Assembly: GCA_946800325.1 (NCBI GenBank)
Contig: OX326959.1
Span: 30,170,527-30,234,526 of the forward strand
Length of the DNA stretch: 64,000 nt
Direction of reading: 5' to 3'
From: Luzula sylvatica
Lineage: Eukaryota > Streptophyta > Magnoliopsida > Poales > Juncaceae
Position 1 is the stretch's first letter; each line of letters starts with the position of its first letter. The position numbers and the translations under genes are program-made. Under the pieces are notes generated by a model that made no database searches, was not told the DNA's origin, and worked only from the letters and a program-made list of their open reading frames with translations. Shown here one piece after another: positions 10,620 through 22,263 of the stretch.

Positions 10620-12060
10620 AAATAAAATCCACACTAGATCCTAACGGTCATTTTCAGCTGTCAAATCCGAACGTTGGATTCTATGTGCTTATATTCTGTC
10701 GGCTGAGCCATTAGCATTAGTCATTTCTTCTTGCCTCCTCCTCCTCCTCTCTCTCTCTCTCTCTCTCTCTCAGAACTCAGAACTCTCTCAGAAGACGAAA
10801 TTCTTTCCGCTACTATGTCAAGTGCTTGAAGAGGAACCTCCGAGATCAGAAGAAGAATGGGAATTGTGTGGAAGTGAAACAGATCTGTACGGAATCTAAC
10901 AGATCTGCGAGATACAAGGTTGAAAGAATAAAAACACCTTGGTGGCTTGTTGCTTTTCCGTTCAATCCCCGTTCTTGGAGAGGTTTTCTCTTTTTCGTTC
11001 AATTTTACATTTAATGAAGGAATTTTTTGCTATTTCTCCTTGTATCCAATTAATTTCTGATTTTTTTTGAATGATTAGTTTTATACAAGGTGAATACACG
11101 AAAGAAGAGTTGATTTTAAGCCTTGCAATTTCTCCATGTATTCAGAAGCTTGAAAAATCCGAAACTGAATCGATCTTTGTTTTGTTATGGAGAAATTATT
11201 ACAGCAATAAACAGTAGTGATTCAAAAGCATAATCTCCAAACCTTGTAAGTTATTTTAATTACATTATAATCCTCCAATTTTCATTCATGATACTGATGA
11301 TTCGATCTTTGGTCTTGAATTCATTTTCATTTCTGTTGCTCCAAACTCTCTTTGTAAAAAAGTCCCCTTCTTTTTCTGAAATTGCAAAAGGCCCCTGCAA
11401 AAGGACACACAGTGGTTTTTCTCAATTCTGAATAATATTTGTGTTTAATTTTAGAAATTCTGGCCGCTGAATTTTTTTGTGATGTTTGCTATTAGAAGAG
11501 GGACTCGGCAAATAAGTTCTTTATTCAGTTTATTGTTCCCATCATTATGACTATATTATAAATTTATTAGGTGTGTACAGATTTTTAACATAATGTCAAA
11601 TTTGAATTTGCAGTCATGTGAGATTCCTTCCTTGACTGTACCAGCTAATTGAGTATGAAGATGTTATTCGAAGAGGGACTCCGGAAAATCGATTCAATTT
11701 CAGTAATTTGATAAAACACAAGGTTCTTCAGTAAGTTTTTTATCATTCACATTATTATAAATTAATTAAGTCTGTACAATGTTCTAAGTTTCTAACATAA
11801 TTTCAAATTTAAGTTGTAGACGTGTGAAGATCGATACAGCCCTTGATTGCATCAGCTCGGCAATCACAACAACAGGTGTGTTTTATCTCAGGATCCTGGT
11901 TAATGATCGAGTCAATTACAAAAATATATTCAAATTTAATTTGTTTAATATTTTGTTATATAGGAAGCCATCCCTTGATTGCAAGAACTTCTCGACTATC
12001 AAACACATCTTGAGATCGATACAGCCACCAATCAATCTATTTAATTTGAATTTGTTTGTA
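10620..12060 (+). other. Promoter/leader-like region with exon-like pieces, no supported product
   Basis: A (CT)n tract at about 10747-10772 is followed by GC-richer, codon-like sequence at 10775-10990, then T-rich intron-like stretches alternating with short exon-like patches (about 11630-11740, 11820-11880, 11965-12030). The phrase 'gaagagggactc' occurs twice (about 11494 and 11671), so part is duplicated. A frame at 10826-11014 encodes a basic 62-residue peptide I do not recognise. This may be a noncoding transcript or captured gene debris. Confidence 0.4.
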
Positions 12061-12084
12061 TATATGTAATGTGTGAAGTGTAAT

Positions 12085-12165
12085 CTGGTATGTGCGTGTG
12101 TGGGTGTAATTTGGTATGTGTGTGTGGGGATGTAATTTGTATGTGTGTGTATGTATATGTTTCTG
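12085..12165. repeat. GT-rich microsatellite
   Basis: Imperfect TGTGTG tracts alternate with 'tgtaattt(g)gtatgtgtgtg' phrases. They lead directly into the GC-rich minisatellite. Confidence 0.85.
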
Positions 12166-12190
12166 TTTTTTTTTTGCAGGTGTGCGCGAG

Positions 12191-12903
12191 GGATGGGGGG
12201 GGTCCGGCCCAGGCCTCGGGGCCTGGGGGGGGGTCCGGCCCCGGGCCGGGCCTCGGGGCCTGGGGGGGGTCCGGCCCCGGGCCGGGCCTCGGGGGGAGGT
12301 CCGGCCCAGGCGGGACGGGCCTGGGGGGTCCGGCCCAGGCAGGTCGGGCCTTGGGGGGGGGTCCGGCCTCGGGGGGGGGGGGGGGGTCCGGCGAAGGCGG
12401 GTCGGGCCTCGGGGGGGGGGGGGTCCGGCCCAGGCGGGTCGGGTCTCGGGAGGGGGGGTCCGGCCCAGGCGGGTCGGGTCTCGGGAGGGGGGGTCCGGCC
12501 CAGGCGGGGGGGGGGTCCGGCCCAGGCGGGTCGGGCCTCGGGGGGGGGGGTCCGGCCCAGGCGGGTCGGGCATCGGGGTGGGGGGTCGGCCCAGGCGGGC
12601 GCCTGGGCCTCGGGGGGGGGGGGGGGTCCGGCCCAGGCGGGTCCGGCCTGGGGGGGTCCGGCCCAGGCGGGTCCGGCCTGGGGGGGTCCGGCCCAGGCGG
12701 GTCGGGCCTGGGGGGGTCCGGCCCGTGGCGGGTCAGGCCTGGGGGGGTCCGGCCCGTGGGGGGGTCCGGCCCAGGCGTGTCGGGCGTCGGGGGGTTCCGG
12801 CCCGGTCCAGGCGGGTCGGGCCTCGGGGGGTGTTTCGGCCCAGGGGCGGGTCGGGCCTCGGGGGGTCCGTCTCGAGCGGGTCGGGCCTGGGGGGTCCGTC
12901 TCG
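12191..12903. repeat. Very GC-rich minisatellite, G-rich plus strand
   Basis: Some twenty imperfect units, each 25-40 bp, follow the pattern G-run, TCCGGCCCAGGCGGGTCGG, GCCT, G-run. Runs of 6-15 consecutive G are frequent, so the plus strand has strong quadruplex potential. Composition is opposite to the rest of the window. Because stop codons need A or T, long frames are open in all three plus frames and on the minus strand (Pro-rich). These are not genes. Confidence 0.95.
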
Positions 12904-12971
12904 ATAATAATTTTAATATTTTCGTTCTTTTAATATTGATATAAATATATTTCGTTCTTTTAATCAAATAT

Positions 12972-14145
12972 GAGAAATTCTTCAAAAACTCCCTAACTTT
13001 GTGAAAATTACGAAAAACCACCTATATTTTTAGATTTCCTAAAAAACCTCCTATATTTTTGGTTCCTTAAAAACCCCCAAACATTTTTAGATTCTCTCAA
13101 AAATTCCCTATATTTTTGTTATGATTTTGAAGATTACCATTATACCCTTTTCCATAATTTTATTTTACAAATATCCATAATTTTATAAATAGTAAGTATA
13201 TATATTAAAATACAAAAAATAAATAGATATTAAAATATTATAATAAATAATAAATAGATATTAAAATATTATTATAAATAATACATAGATATTAATATCT
13301 ATAATCAATAATACATAGATATTAAAATACTAATAATTGTTGAAAATGACATTTTAATATCAATGTATTATTTATTATTTATCTTTTGACATTTTTTATT
13401 TTTTTATAATAGTTTAATATTTTTTATTATTTATTAAATTATAGAGATTTATAAAATAAAATTATGGGAGTATAATGGTCATTTTTAAAAACATAACAAA
13501 AAATATAAGGGTTTTTTTAGGAAATCTAAAAAGTTAGGGGATTTTGGTAGAAACAAAAAATATAGGGCATTTTTAGGAAATCTAAAAAAGGAGCATTTGT
13601 GCAAAACTAACTCTCTTTTTGAAAAATGTTCAAAACTAACTCTCTTTTTAGGGAATCTAAAATCAAAATTCAAAAAATAACCTCTTTTTTGAAAATGTTC
13701 AAAACTAACTCTCTTTTTGATAATATTCTAAAAATAACTCATAACTGATTTTAATATCTCGTCAGTTAAAGTGCAGAATTTTAAATATGATATATCTTCC
13801 CAAATTTTACCACAACATTCTTTATGACGTAATTAATACATTTAAGTAAATGTATTAAATTAGGTCATAGAGGATGTTGTGGTAAAATTTGGGTAGATAT
13901 ATCATATTTAAAATTCTACAATTTTCAACGACGGAATTTCAAAATCAGTTATGGGTTATTTTTGAAGTATTATAAAAAAGGAGGTTATTTTGGAATATTT
14001 TCATAAAGGAGTATATTTTTTGAATTTTGATTTTAGAAGGGGTTAAATGCAGAAACGCTCCATCTAAAAAAGATACAGATTTTTTTAAAATGATAGGGGT
14101 TTTTCAAAATTTGTAGAAAAATTAGGGGGCTTTTAAAAATTCCCC
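12972..14145. mobile_element. Palindromic MITE interrupted by a second MITE
   Basis: The left arm starts GAGAAATTCTTCAAAAACTCCC and repeats 'ccta.atttttagatttcct'. The right arm is its diverged complement and ends at 14145 in AATTCCCC. Mirror phrases such as 'attaccattataccc' (about 13132) and 'gggagtataatggt' (about 13466) lie around an AT-rich centre. The right arm is split by the insertion at 13589-14061. No matching outer duplication was found. Confidence 0.7.
13589..14061. mobile_element. Nested MULE-type MITE, 473 bp, 9-bp duplication
   Basis: The ends GGAGCATTTGTGC and GCAGAAACGCTCC are inverted, and the arms share 'ctaaaatcaaaattcaaaaaat'. A perfect 9-bp duplication ATCTAAAAA flanks the element (13580-13588 and 14062-14070). 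It splits the right arm of the surrounding MITE, so it arrived later. The centre has an inner palindrome around 13800-13900. Confidence 0.88.
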
Positions 14146-14231
14146 AATTTTTAATAGTTAACATCTCTCTTTTGAAAAAGATACAAATTAGGGGGCTTTA
14201 ACTCGTCCATCTAATAACTTTTTCCATCTCT

Positions 14232-14234
<3 letters not shown>

Positions 14235-14270
<36 letters not shown>
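14235..14270. repeat. (CT)n microsatellite
   Basis: About 17 CT dinucleotides in an otherwise AT-rich region. Confidence 0.95.
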
Positions 14271-14271
<1 letters not shown>

Positions 14272-15529
14272 ACGTACACGTGCTTGTACCAGTATGAGAT
14301 GAATGATATGCTTGGTACATCAAAACTTAAAAAGTTATTTTTGCTGGTGAAATTACAAAACATCTTTCTAGTTCTACTCCATAATTTCATTCATTTTAAT
14401 CACATAATAATATCAACAAATGTAAATGGAATTGCAAGAATCAATATTTTTAATATGATTTACTTTATGTACCAACGACCGATATGTATGGGTGAAAGTT
14501 AAAAGTTAGATATCATAAAAAAATTCTCTATTTCAAGGCATGAGCATGAGCGCAAATATAAAATCAAGATTGATAACAAATCAGCAATAATTACTCATAA
14601 TTAATTATAAATCACTCATATTTATGAAAAGAAATCAGTTTTATTAAACAAAAGTCAACTTTAGTTCACCACAAATAAGCCTGAGTTAACCCAAAATCAG
14701 TCTAATAACCCATACATAATTCTTTTTTTGAGGAAATTGGAGAGGGTTTGTACACCCCTCTTCCAAAATTTTCATTTATATGAATATCATCAATTACATT
14801 TTTTACACATATACCCCTATTAAGAACTAACCTATACATTTAGCCTTTGTATCCAAAAAAGGGTATATTGTAGTGGTAAATGTAATATCCTAGGCTATGA
14901 CTACATTCTCAGCCCAACTCCTAGTATTATTACCCATACATAATTCACCAAAAGCCAATCCTTGTTCGTTCAATTCACGAGTTTCGTCATATTATTTCGC
15001 CCTAACTCGGATCTCGAGAGAACCGAGCAGATGGGATAACTCTTCAGCTCCCCACTCATACACGAGAGAAGACACCTCTTCGGATCCTCCATTTACTTGA
15101 GCTTTGCCGCAAGATGAGAGATATGGAGCTTGTTGATCTTCATCGTGCTGAGTTTTTTTAAAAGAGAGAGTGCAGAGTCTTGTGATTGTGAAGGAAGAAG
15201 AGAGAAATCGGCCTTCTATTTTTTTACGAGAGGCACTAAAAAGCCAAGTTTCCTTTTTACTTTTTACTTTTTACTTTTTACTACGCACAAAAACAGAAAC
15301 GGAAGTTAAAAGTTAAAAACTAAATCTCATCACAATCTATCGTGATATATCCGACGGCTTAAAGAATGCACGGACGAGATTTGATTCCTAATTTCCTTTC
15401 TCGCTATAATCCAAAAAGAACAATAATTACAGCTTGTTTGGTAGCACCATGAAATAAGAATTACATTTTGCATAATAATAATAAATATATTGTAATTATT
15501 ATATTTATAGATATACTATAATAATTTTT
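14271..15529. other. Intergenic DNA with a short GC-richer patch
   Basis: Mostly AT-rich and featureless. The patch at 14900-15200 has mixed composition and a 67-codon frame without recognisable domains; it may be an old exon or leader. A 'ctttttacttttta' homopolymer-like tandem lies at about 15248-15283. Confidence 0.4.
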
Positions 15530-16310
15530 GGATATTCTAAAAAAAACCTATTTTTTTTTAAAACTCCAAAAAAACCTCTTTACCAAACTTATATTTTCAA
15601 ATACCTCTCTATGGGGTTAAAATTAACCATGAATGATGTTAAATTTTTTTATGACCAAAATACCCTCCTCTATACATATGTAGTAGAATATTTTTTTTAT
15701 TTGTATTAATTTTTAAAAAGTCCTAATTTTTTTAGCTTATAATAATTTAAAAAAATATAATTATCATATGTTATATTTATATAGTTTTAATATGTTACAC
15801 ATTATATATATCTGACTTCTATTTTTTTTCCTGAAAAATTAACATAAAATAATAATAAGATAAACAACAATATTAAAAGAACACCTTGAAACTATTTAAA
15901 AATTAAAATAGCTTGAAACTATTAAAAAAATACATAAAAGAAGAACGAAAATAAATAAAAAAAATAGATGTTTAAAGAAATATTTTTCTGTCAAATATAT
16001 TTTTAAGGTGTTTATTTTATTATTATTTGATGTTATTTTTTTTTATGAGTAATAAATGAAATATTAAAATTATACAAACACAATATTTAATGATTTTATT
16101 TTAGTGAAATCACTACATGTTAAAAATTATTTATAAATTTTCTTAAAATTAATAAAATTAATGAAAAAATAACAAAAATATGCATATGAAAATAGAACGG
16201 TATTTTGAATAATGTCTAATACGGTATTATTAGAAAAGTATTATGAAAATAGCAAAAAAAGTATTATGAAAATAGAACGGTATTTTCTTAAAATTATTTT
16301 AGAGAAACTT
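15530..16310. mobile_element. Remnant of the 'aaaataccctcc' MULE-MITE family
   Basis: The sequence from 'ggatattctaaaaaaaacct' through 'ggggttaaaattaaccatgaatgatgtt' and 'atgaccaaaataccctcc' matches the left arm of the complete copy at 53319-54174. The right arm is degraded or missing, so no duplication can be read. A small local duplication of 'aaaatagaacggtatttt' is present at about 16189-16283. Confidence 0.65.
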
Positions 16311-16647
16311 AGAATTGAATAATGTCTAAAACAACACGAGGATTCCTATTTATTGGAGTATGTTTTAAATTTATAGGAGTGCATTTTAATTTTTATGCAT
16401 AACCAATACGGTATTATTATTTTTTGCAGGTTTTATACTTCCATGTAACTGTTTAAAGATTGATACGGATCAATTTTGTGTTTCTCCATCTCTTAAAATT
16501 GGACAGCAGATTCCTGATTATTTTGAATATGAGAATAATTCAAATGGTTATTTTGAATTTTTTTTCAAGGCCTTTTTGCAAATATGTGTATTAATTGGAT
16601 ATATATGTGTACCGATATAATTATTAGGTTTCGTGATTTTTTATGTA

Positions 16648-16985
16648 GGGAAAATTTCATGTATAAATCTTTCTTAAAATGTTAAATATCAAATTTATCC
16701 TTCCAAAAACACAAATATCAAATTTATCCTTATTAACTATAAGTAACACCACATTTGTCCATTGAATCTTCAAAAATATCATTTTTGACCAATCTGTTAA
16801 GTAAAGTTAAACTTTACATCTAAAAAATATGATCTAATTTATACATATATAAATATAGACGAAAATACCCTTCTCCTCGAAACACATAGTTTGCCCACGA
16901 CATGAAGACCTGACTCGGAACAACACTTGGTGCTCTCTCGTTTCAAGTTTTATTAATACAACATGCCAATTGCCAACACATCAGA

Positions 16986-17035
<50 letters not shown>

Positions 17036-17934
17036 ACTCTGCTAGCCAAAGTTTCCAACATTCTCTCTTGCGAGCCAAAATGGATTGTTCCTCTGCCATG
17101 AATCCATCTCTATTCTCCTTGATGCTACTATTCTTTTTCTCTTGGGACCGCTTCCAATCCAACTATTCCCTAATTCATTTTTGTGTCTCCTTGAAACAGC
17201 TCCTAATTCCCACCATTCCATAACTACTCCTCGGCATAGTTGTTGAAAGAAATCGATGCTCTAGCTGCAGAGATCGAGGGGGAGGGGCAGCTATTTGAAA
17301 GAGTTATGAGTAAAGGCATAGTTGTTGATCAAGGGAGCAGTGTTGATCGGAGAGAGGAATACTCAGGATCTTGGAGGCATCGTTGATCAGGGGAGAAGTG
17401 TTGTTCGGAGAGAGGAGTTTTCGGGATCTCAGATCTAGTTTTTTGAAAGAGGAATGAGAGAATGGAAGTGAAAGAAGGGGATGTGTGGAAGATGAGTTAA
17501 GGGCAGCGTTTTAAATAGCGGCGCTGTAGCGCCGCTATAGCGCGCTATAGCGGGTTTTGGGAGGCAAACGCTGCATCGCTTCGGAATATAGCACTGTAGC
17601 GTTTTGTTCCGCTGCAACGCTATAACGGACCGCTATAGCGTTGAAGCGTTCAATTATAGAGTCCGTAGCGGCGCTATAGCGTGATGATGATTATTATTAT
17701 TATTATTGTTGTTGTTGTTGTTATTAAATAATAATCACTATTATCATTACACAATAATAATAATTGTTATTAAATAATAGTAATAATATTAATAATAATA
17801 ATAATTATAATAATTATTGTTATTATTATTATTGGTACTAAATAATAATAACAATAATAATAATAATTAATATTATTAGTATAAAATAATAATTAGTGTT
17901 ATTTAATAATAATAATAATATTGACAACGATACA

Positions 17935-17973
<39 letters not shown>

Positions 17974-18000
17974 TAATAATAGTAATAATAATGAGCATAC

Positions 18001-18041
<41 letters not shown>

Positions 18042-18130
18042 GGAAAAATAAGATAATAACAACATCAACAACAACTATTAATAGCCTTATTATAATTACA
18101 ATAATTACAATAATAAAAAGAAAAACAAAA

Positions 18131-18163
<33 letters not shown>

Positions 18164-19219
18164 TATTTTTCTTAGAGATGAATTTTAATTTATGTTAGTT
18201 TGCGAGGTTGATATAAATATGCATTCAACATAATTTTATTTATAATATTGGACCGCTAATTTATATTTATATTTGTATTGTAGTATTATAAAAATAATAA
18301 TTTCGATCAAAAATCCGCTGTGATGGTGAAGCGGCGCTATATCGCCCGCTAACGCTAAACGCTAAATTAAACGTCAAAACGCTGCATGCCGCTGCACGCT
18401 ATTTAAAACATTGGTTAAGGGTCGTGAAGGGGAAAGGAAAAGAAGGGATTATGAGGTATTTTCAAGAGTTGGAATTTGTAAATGAAGGATTTTAGAGTTT
18501 ATGGGCTGAATTTAGAGAATATAGAGAAGTGGGCTTATTATATGATACACAGCTTTATGTTTGATAATATGTAATGATAGGATTAGTAGCTTAAAGGATG
18601 ATTTTGATTTTGTAATAGAAGATTAGTTTGTAAAAATCACAAGTTTAATTAAACGTATAACAGTTTTAGAAGTGGGACAATAAATCCCACTCTAAATTTA
18701 TTCAAAAAGAATTACTCCTCGACAAAAAAAAAAAAACGAGTTCCTCGTCGTCAAGTCTGTTGAATTCCTGCTACGAGTCATGATGGGCTGCTTCAATGCG
18801 ACAAAATCTCTGGTGGAATGGCACTTGGGTCTTCACAAATTGTGAAGAACTTGTTCATTGTGGTGATACCGTGGGATTGTATAATTCGGATTCGGAATGA
18901 GGATAATAGTTTGCCAGATAGGATTTAGAAAGTGAAAAAGTAAGAGAAATTATAAGGAGATCTAAGGCATTGAAGAGATTTGTAGAGGCTAGTTTAGACA
19001 AAGGAGTAAATCACATGAACAGAGGACTAACGAATATTAATATCGGCGGAGAGACTAGAATTTCACAGTCCAATAGTTTGATTTAACAGAAAAATTAGCG
19101 GATTGAGAAATATGATATATTTTTGTCTTTTGTAAGGATAAATTTGATATTTTAAGTCTTAGAAGTTAGAACAAATACGATATTTAGTGTTTATGGAAGG
19201 ATAGATATGAAATTTCCTC
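16648..19219. mobile_element. Non-autonomous MULE, 2.57 kb, 9-bp duplication
   Basis: The inverted ends, about 160 bp long, start GGGAAAATTTCATGTAT on the left and GAGGAAATTTCATATCTATC (complement) on the right, and share 'atatcaaatttatcctt' blocks. A perfect 9-bp duplication TTTTATGTA flanks it (16639-16647 and 19220-19228). The interior has GT and GA microsatellites (about 16986-17033), a short tandem of 'gttgatc..gggag' phrases (17310-17410), and a hAT element inserted at 17504. No transposase frame is present. The GC-richer blocks at 17150-17480 and 18730-18900 may be captured sequence. Confidence 0.92.
17504..18413. mobile_element. hAT element, 910 bp, nested in the MULE, 8-bp duplication
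   Basis: The ends CAGCGTTTTAAATAGCG and CGCTATTTAAAACATTG are inverted. A perfect 8-bp duplication GTTAAGGG flanks it (17496-17503 and 18414-18421), as expected for hAT. Subterminal regions are unusually GC-rich and repeat the palindrome AGCGCTATAGCG and relatives, which may be transposase-binding repeats. The centre is almost entirely ATT/AAT trinucleotide repeats (17690-18170), which generate spurious Asn/Tyr-rich frames. It carries no transposase. Confidence 0.95.
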
Positions 19220-19228
19220 TTTTATGTA

Positions 19229-19715
19229 AAACTAGGGAATTTTTTTGTATATAGCCATACTGTTTAAGAATATTATTGAAATAACCATTCTTTGAAGATA
19301 ATTGAAAAATGTCTGTGGATTGGGCGGACTATCAATCTCCCTTATTTATTTGAATTAAGAGAGATTATTTGGTCTCCTTATTTCTTAAGAAAAAAATAAA
19401 TTATTTGGTGTAGATTTGCCAGGCGTAGTATGAAAGTCCATTTCCATTGTACAACCGCATTGGTGGCTTTATTATTGCCTTCCAAGTTTGTGGGTCCCAC
19501 GAATCCAAAAAGTATATAACGACATTTAGATATGCCGTGAGAGGAGACGTTTGGTAAATTTTTCATGCCATTTTTAATATAAATTAAGTTTTTTCCCATT
19601 GAAGTCATGGATAGTGTCTAAAATCTAAGACTTATAATACAAGTAAATTGTTTTCTTCAACAATAACAAACATTTCATTTTACAAAAAAAAAAAAAACTT
19701 CAACAATAAACTAAA
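19229..19715. other. Intergenic DNA
   Basis: No TIR, duplication or coding signal seen. A poly(A)-like stretch at 19684-19697 lacks matching flanking repeats. Confidence 0.45.
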
Positions 19716-21109
19716 CTAGCTTTTTCCCCGCGCAATTGCGCGGGAGCCCTCGAGTTTGTCATGATTATTCGCACATCCGTGATTTGGTATATTTTTAACT
19801 CCCTAATTTTTTTTGGATATTGTAAAAAATCCTCTATCTTTTCGTAAACTCCAAAAAAAAAACTCTTTACCAAACTTTTATTTTAAAATACTCCTTATGG
19901 ATGATATTAATTTTTTTTTTCCAAAATACCCTCCAAATCTCATATGTAATAATTAAAAGTTATTTTTGTTATTTTTTATTAATTTTAAGAAAATTCATAA
20001 ACACTTCTTAACATGTAGTGATTTAAAAAAATTTAAATTATTACATATTTTGTTTATATAATTTTAATATTCCATTCTTTATTCATAAAAAACTAACATT
20101 AAATAATAATAAATAAACATCTTGCAAATATATTCATAGAAAATATCTATTTAAACATCTATTTTTTATTTTAGTTTTCCTTTTATGTATTTTTTAATAG
20201 TTTTATGATATTTTATTTTTAAATATTTGCAAGATGTTCTTTTAATAATATTGTTCAACTTATTATAATTTTATGTTAGTTTTTCAAGAAAAATAATACA
20301 TAAGTCGAATATTTGTAATGAATGAAATACTAAAATTATATAACATATAACATATAGTAATTTTTTTTAATTATTATATATTACAAAAAGTTTAAGAATT
20401 TTTTTAAATTAAAAAAGCATTTTTTTTAAATGAATACATATGTAAATTAATTGTTTTTTACAATATCTACAAATTTAAGGAGTCTTTTGAAAATTTTCCA
20501 AGTAAAGTGGTGATAGGGAGGCATAATAAGGTGGTGATGTGGAGGCATGAGATAAGAGGAATTATTAATAATGTAAAAAATGACCGAAATTTAAATTAAA
20601 AATGACCAAAATGTTAATAAAAAGTACCAAAGTGTGAACTAAAACTGAAAAGGACCAAGATATAAATAAAAAGAACTATAATGTAAATTCAAAAATGTAA
20701 AAAAGGACCGGCATGTAAATAAAAGAGGATCAAGATGTAAATATGAAGGACCAAAATGTAATTTTCTAAACTTAAAAGGACAAAAATGTAAATAGAAAGG
20801 ATCAAAATGTAGTTTTTTCAACTAAAAAGGACCAAAATGTAAATAATTTTTTTTCAAAGAGGCCCCTGGACCAAAGTGTAATTTTTCAAACTTGAAAGGA
20901 CAAAATGTAAATAAAAAGGACCAAAATGCAAATAAAAAAGGACCAAAATGTAAATAAAAATGACCAAAATGTAAAATTTTCAAATAAAAAAGACCAAAAT
21001 GTAAATAAAAAAGGACCAAAATGTGAAAAAATATTTTTTTTTTACAAAGAGGCCCCTGATGACGTGGCTGCACAGATTTCTTCCATTTCTCTTAACTTTA
21101 TACATAAGA
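19716..21109 (-). mobile_element. Helitron copy A (non-autonomous)
   Basis: On the minus strand the element ends with hairpin CCCGCGCAATTGCGCGGG, a short A-rich spacer and GCTAG, followed by T in the flank. This is the canonical Helitron 3' end. The minus-strand 5' end is near 21109, starting TCTTATGTATAAAG. A second copy lies at 33471-34882. The body contains an old palindromic MITE (about 19785-20500, also in copy B) and a minisatellite of 'aaaggaccaaaatgtaaa' units. There is no Rep/helicase. Confidence 0.85.
20560..21050. repeat. Minisatellite inside Helitron copy A
   Basis: About twenty degenerate copies of a roughly 20-bp unit, AAAGGACCAAAATGTAAATA. They are interrupted twice by 'tttttcaaagaggcccctg' modules. 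The corresponding array in copy B differs in unit number and in single bases. Confidence 0.85.
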
Positions 21110-21444
21110 ATAATTTAAGTCTATTACTTCAGTTAATATATGTTACAAAAATTATTTTATTTTTTTTAAATAATAAAAAGACAAGAAAATGGTTTAAGAA
21201 ATTGATCAAAATTGAAAAATTATAATTGTCTCTTTAATACCGGTCAACTTATTGATGCATTGAAAATATATAATAAATATATTAAATTATTTTAAATAAC
21301 TTATTTTACAAATTTATAAATTTAAATTTTATTAAAATTATGAATGGTAGTAAACAAACTTATTAAAAATATTAAATATATTAATGTAGTGTAAATTGTG
21401 AATATTTTTTCCCTATTATTGTATAGATTTTTTTTAGATATAAT

Positions 21445-21712
21445 TAGGGTTGGACATTCGATAGAACCAAACCGAACCGAATAAGATCAAACCAACTCAA
21501 GCCCAACCAAACTACAATCAAACAGAACCGAACCGAATAAAATTTGAACCGATTTAAAATCGAAGCGAATAAACCGAATTTCTTATTCAGTTTGTTCGGT
21601 TGAACCAAATAAGAAGATTTATTAACCAAACAATATCAATTTTAACTGATCCGACTAAATCGAATTAGACCGGTTCGGTTTCCAAATAAATCATATCATT
21701 CGCCCATCCCTA
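21445..21712. mobile_element. hAT-type MITE, 268 bp
   Basis: The left end TAGGGTTGGACATTCG and right end CGCCCATCCCTA are inverted, in the style of plant 'TAGGGNTGG...CCCATCCCTA' elements. The interior repeats 'aaccgaaccga' and its complement. An 8-bp duplication GATATAAT/GATATGAT (one mismatch) flanks it. No coding sequence. Confidence 0.82.
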
Positions 21713-21746
21713 GATATGATTCGTCCTTGTATATAATATTTTATTA

Positions 21747-21903
21747 TTGTCAATTATCCTCCATAACCCTGTTGGTTGAGTTTTTTTACACAATAAGATC
21801 ATATGTTGTAAATGTTATGGGTTCGAGTCTCATCGGTATAGTATGTAATAATTATAAATACCGATAGCAACAAGCGATCGGATCTGGATTGTCATTCAAA
21901 AAA
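21747..21903 (+). mobile_element. SINE, 157 bp, with 14-bp target duplication
   Basis: A tRNA-like head contains an A-box-like TGGTTGAGT and a B box GGTTCGAGTC about 50 bp apart, as in tRNA-derived plant SINEs. The 3' end is TGTCATTCAAAAAA. A perfect 14-bp duplication ATAATATTTTATTA (21733-21746 and 21904-21917) proves insertion by target-primed reverse transcription. It encodes no protein and would have depended on a LINE reverse transcriptase. Confidence 0.9.
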
Positions 21904-22157
21904 ATAATATTTTATTAATTTATGAATAATAATATATAAATTTAATTATTTCTTAAAATTGTTAGATATTATATATTAGAAGTAATAGACTTAAATTTAG
22001 TTTATTGTTGAGAAATAATTTATTTTGTATTATTATAAATCGTACATTTTATAAACTATCCAGACTTAAATAAAAAAAAACTTCGTTTATGTTAAAGAAT
22101 GTCATGGGGAATTGAGCAAGCTTCTCCTCTCACGGCACATCTACAATCGTTATATTT

Positions 22158-22196
22158 CCTCATCCACAAACAACATGGATGTGCTCAAAAAAAAAA
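22158..22196 (+). mobile_element. 39-bp retroposed fragment with 15-bp duplication
   Basis: The insert ends in ten or more A residues and is flanked by a perfect 15-bp repeat ACAATCGTTATATTT (22143-22157 and 22197-22211). The remaining body is too short to assign. It is best read as an extreme 5' truncation of a SINE, LINE or mRNA retrocopy. Confidence 0.8.
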
Positions 22197-22263
22197 ACAA
22201 TCGTTATATTTTAAGTTATGTATAAATCTAACGAAAATAGGCTGTCTAGATTGAGCCACGTCA

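Noticed and set aside
12037..13021. Long Pro/Gly/Arg-rich frames on both strands (up to 326 codons)
   Set aside because: They are produced by the GC-rich minisatellite, which lacks stop codons in several frames at once; there is no codon bias, domain or splice context.
17838..18175. Asn- and Tyr-rich frames
   Set aside because: They are translations of ATT/AAT repeats in the core of the hAT element.
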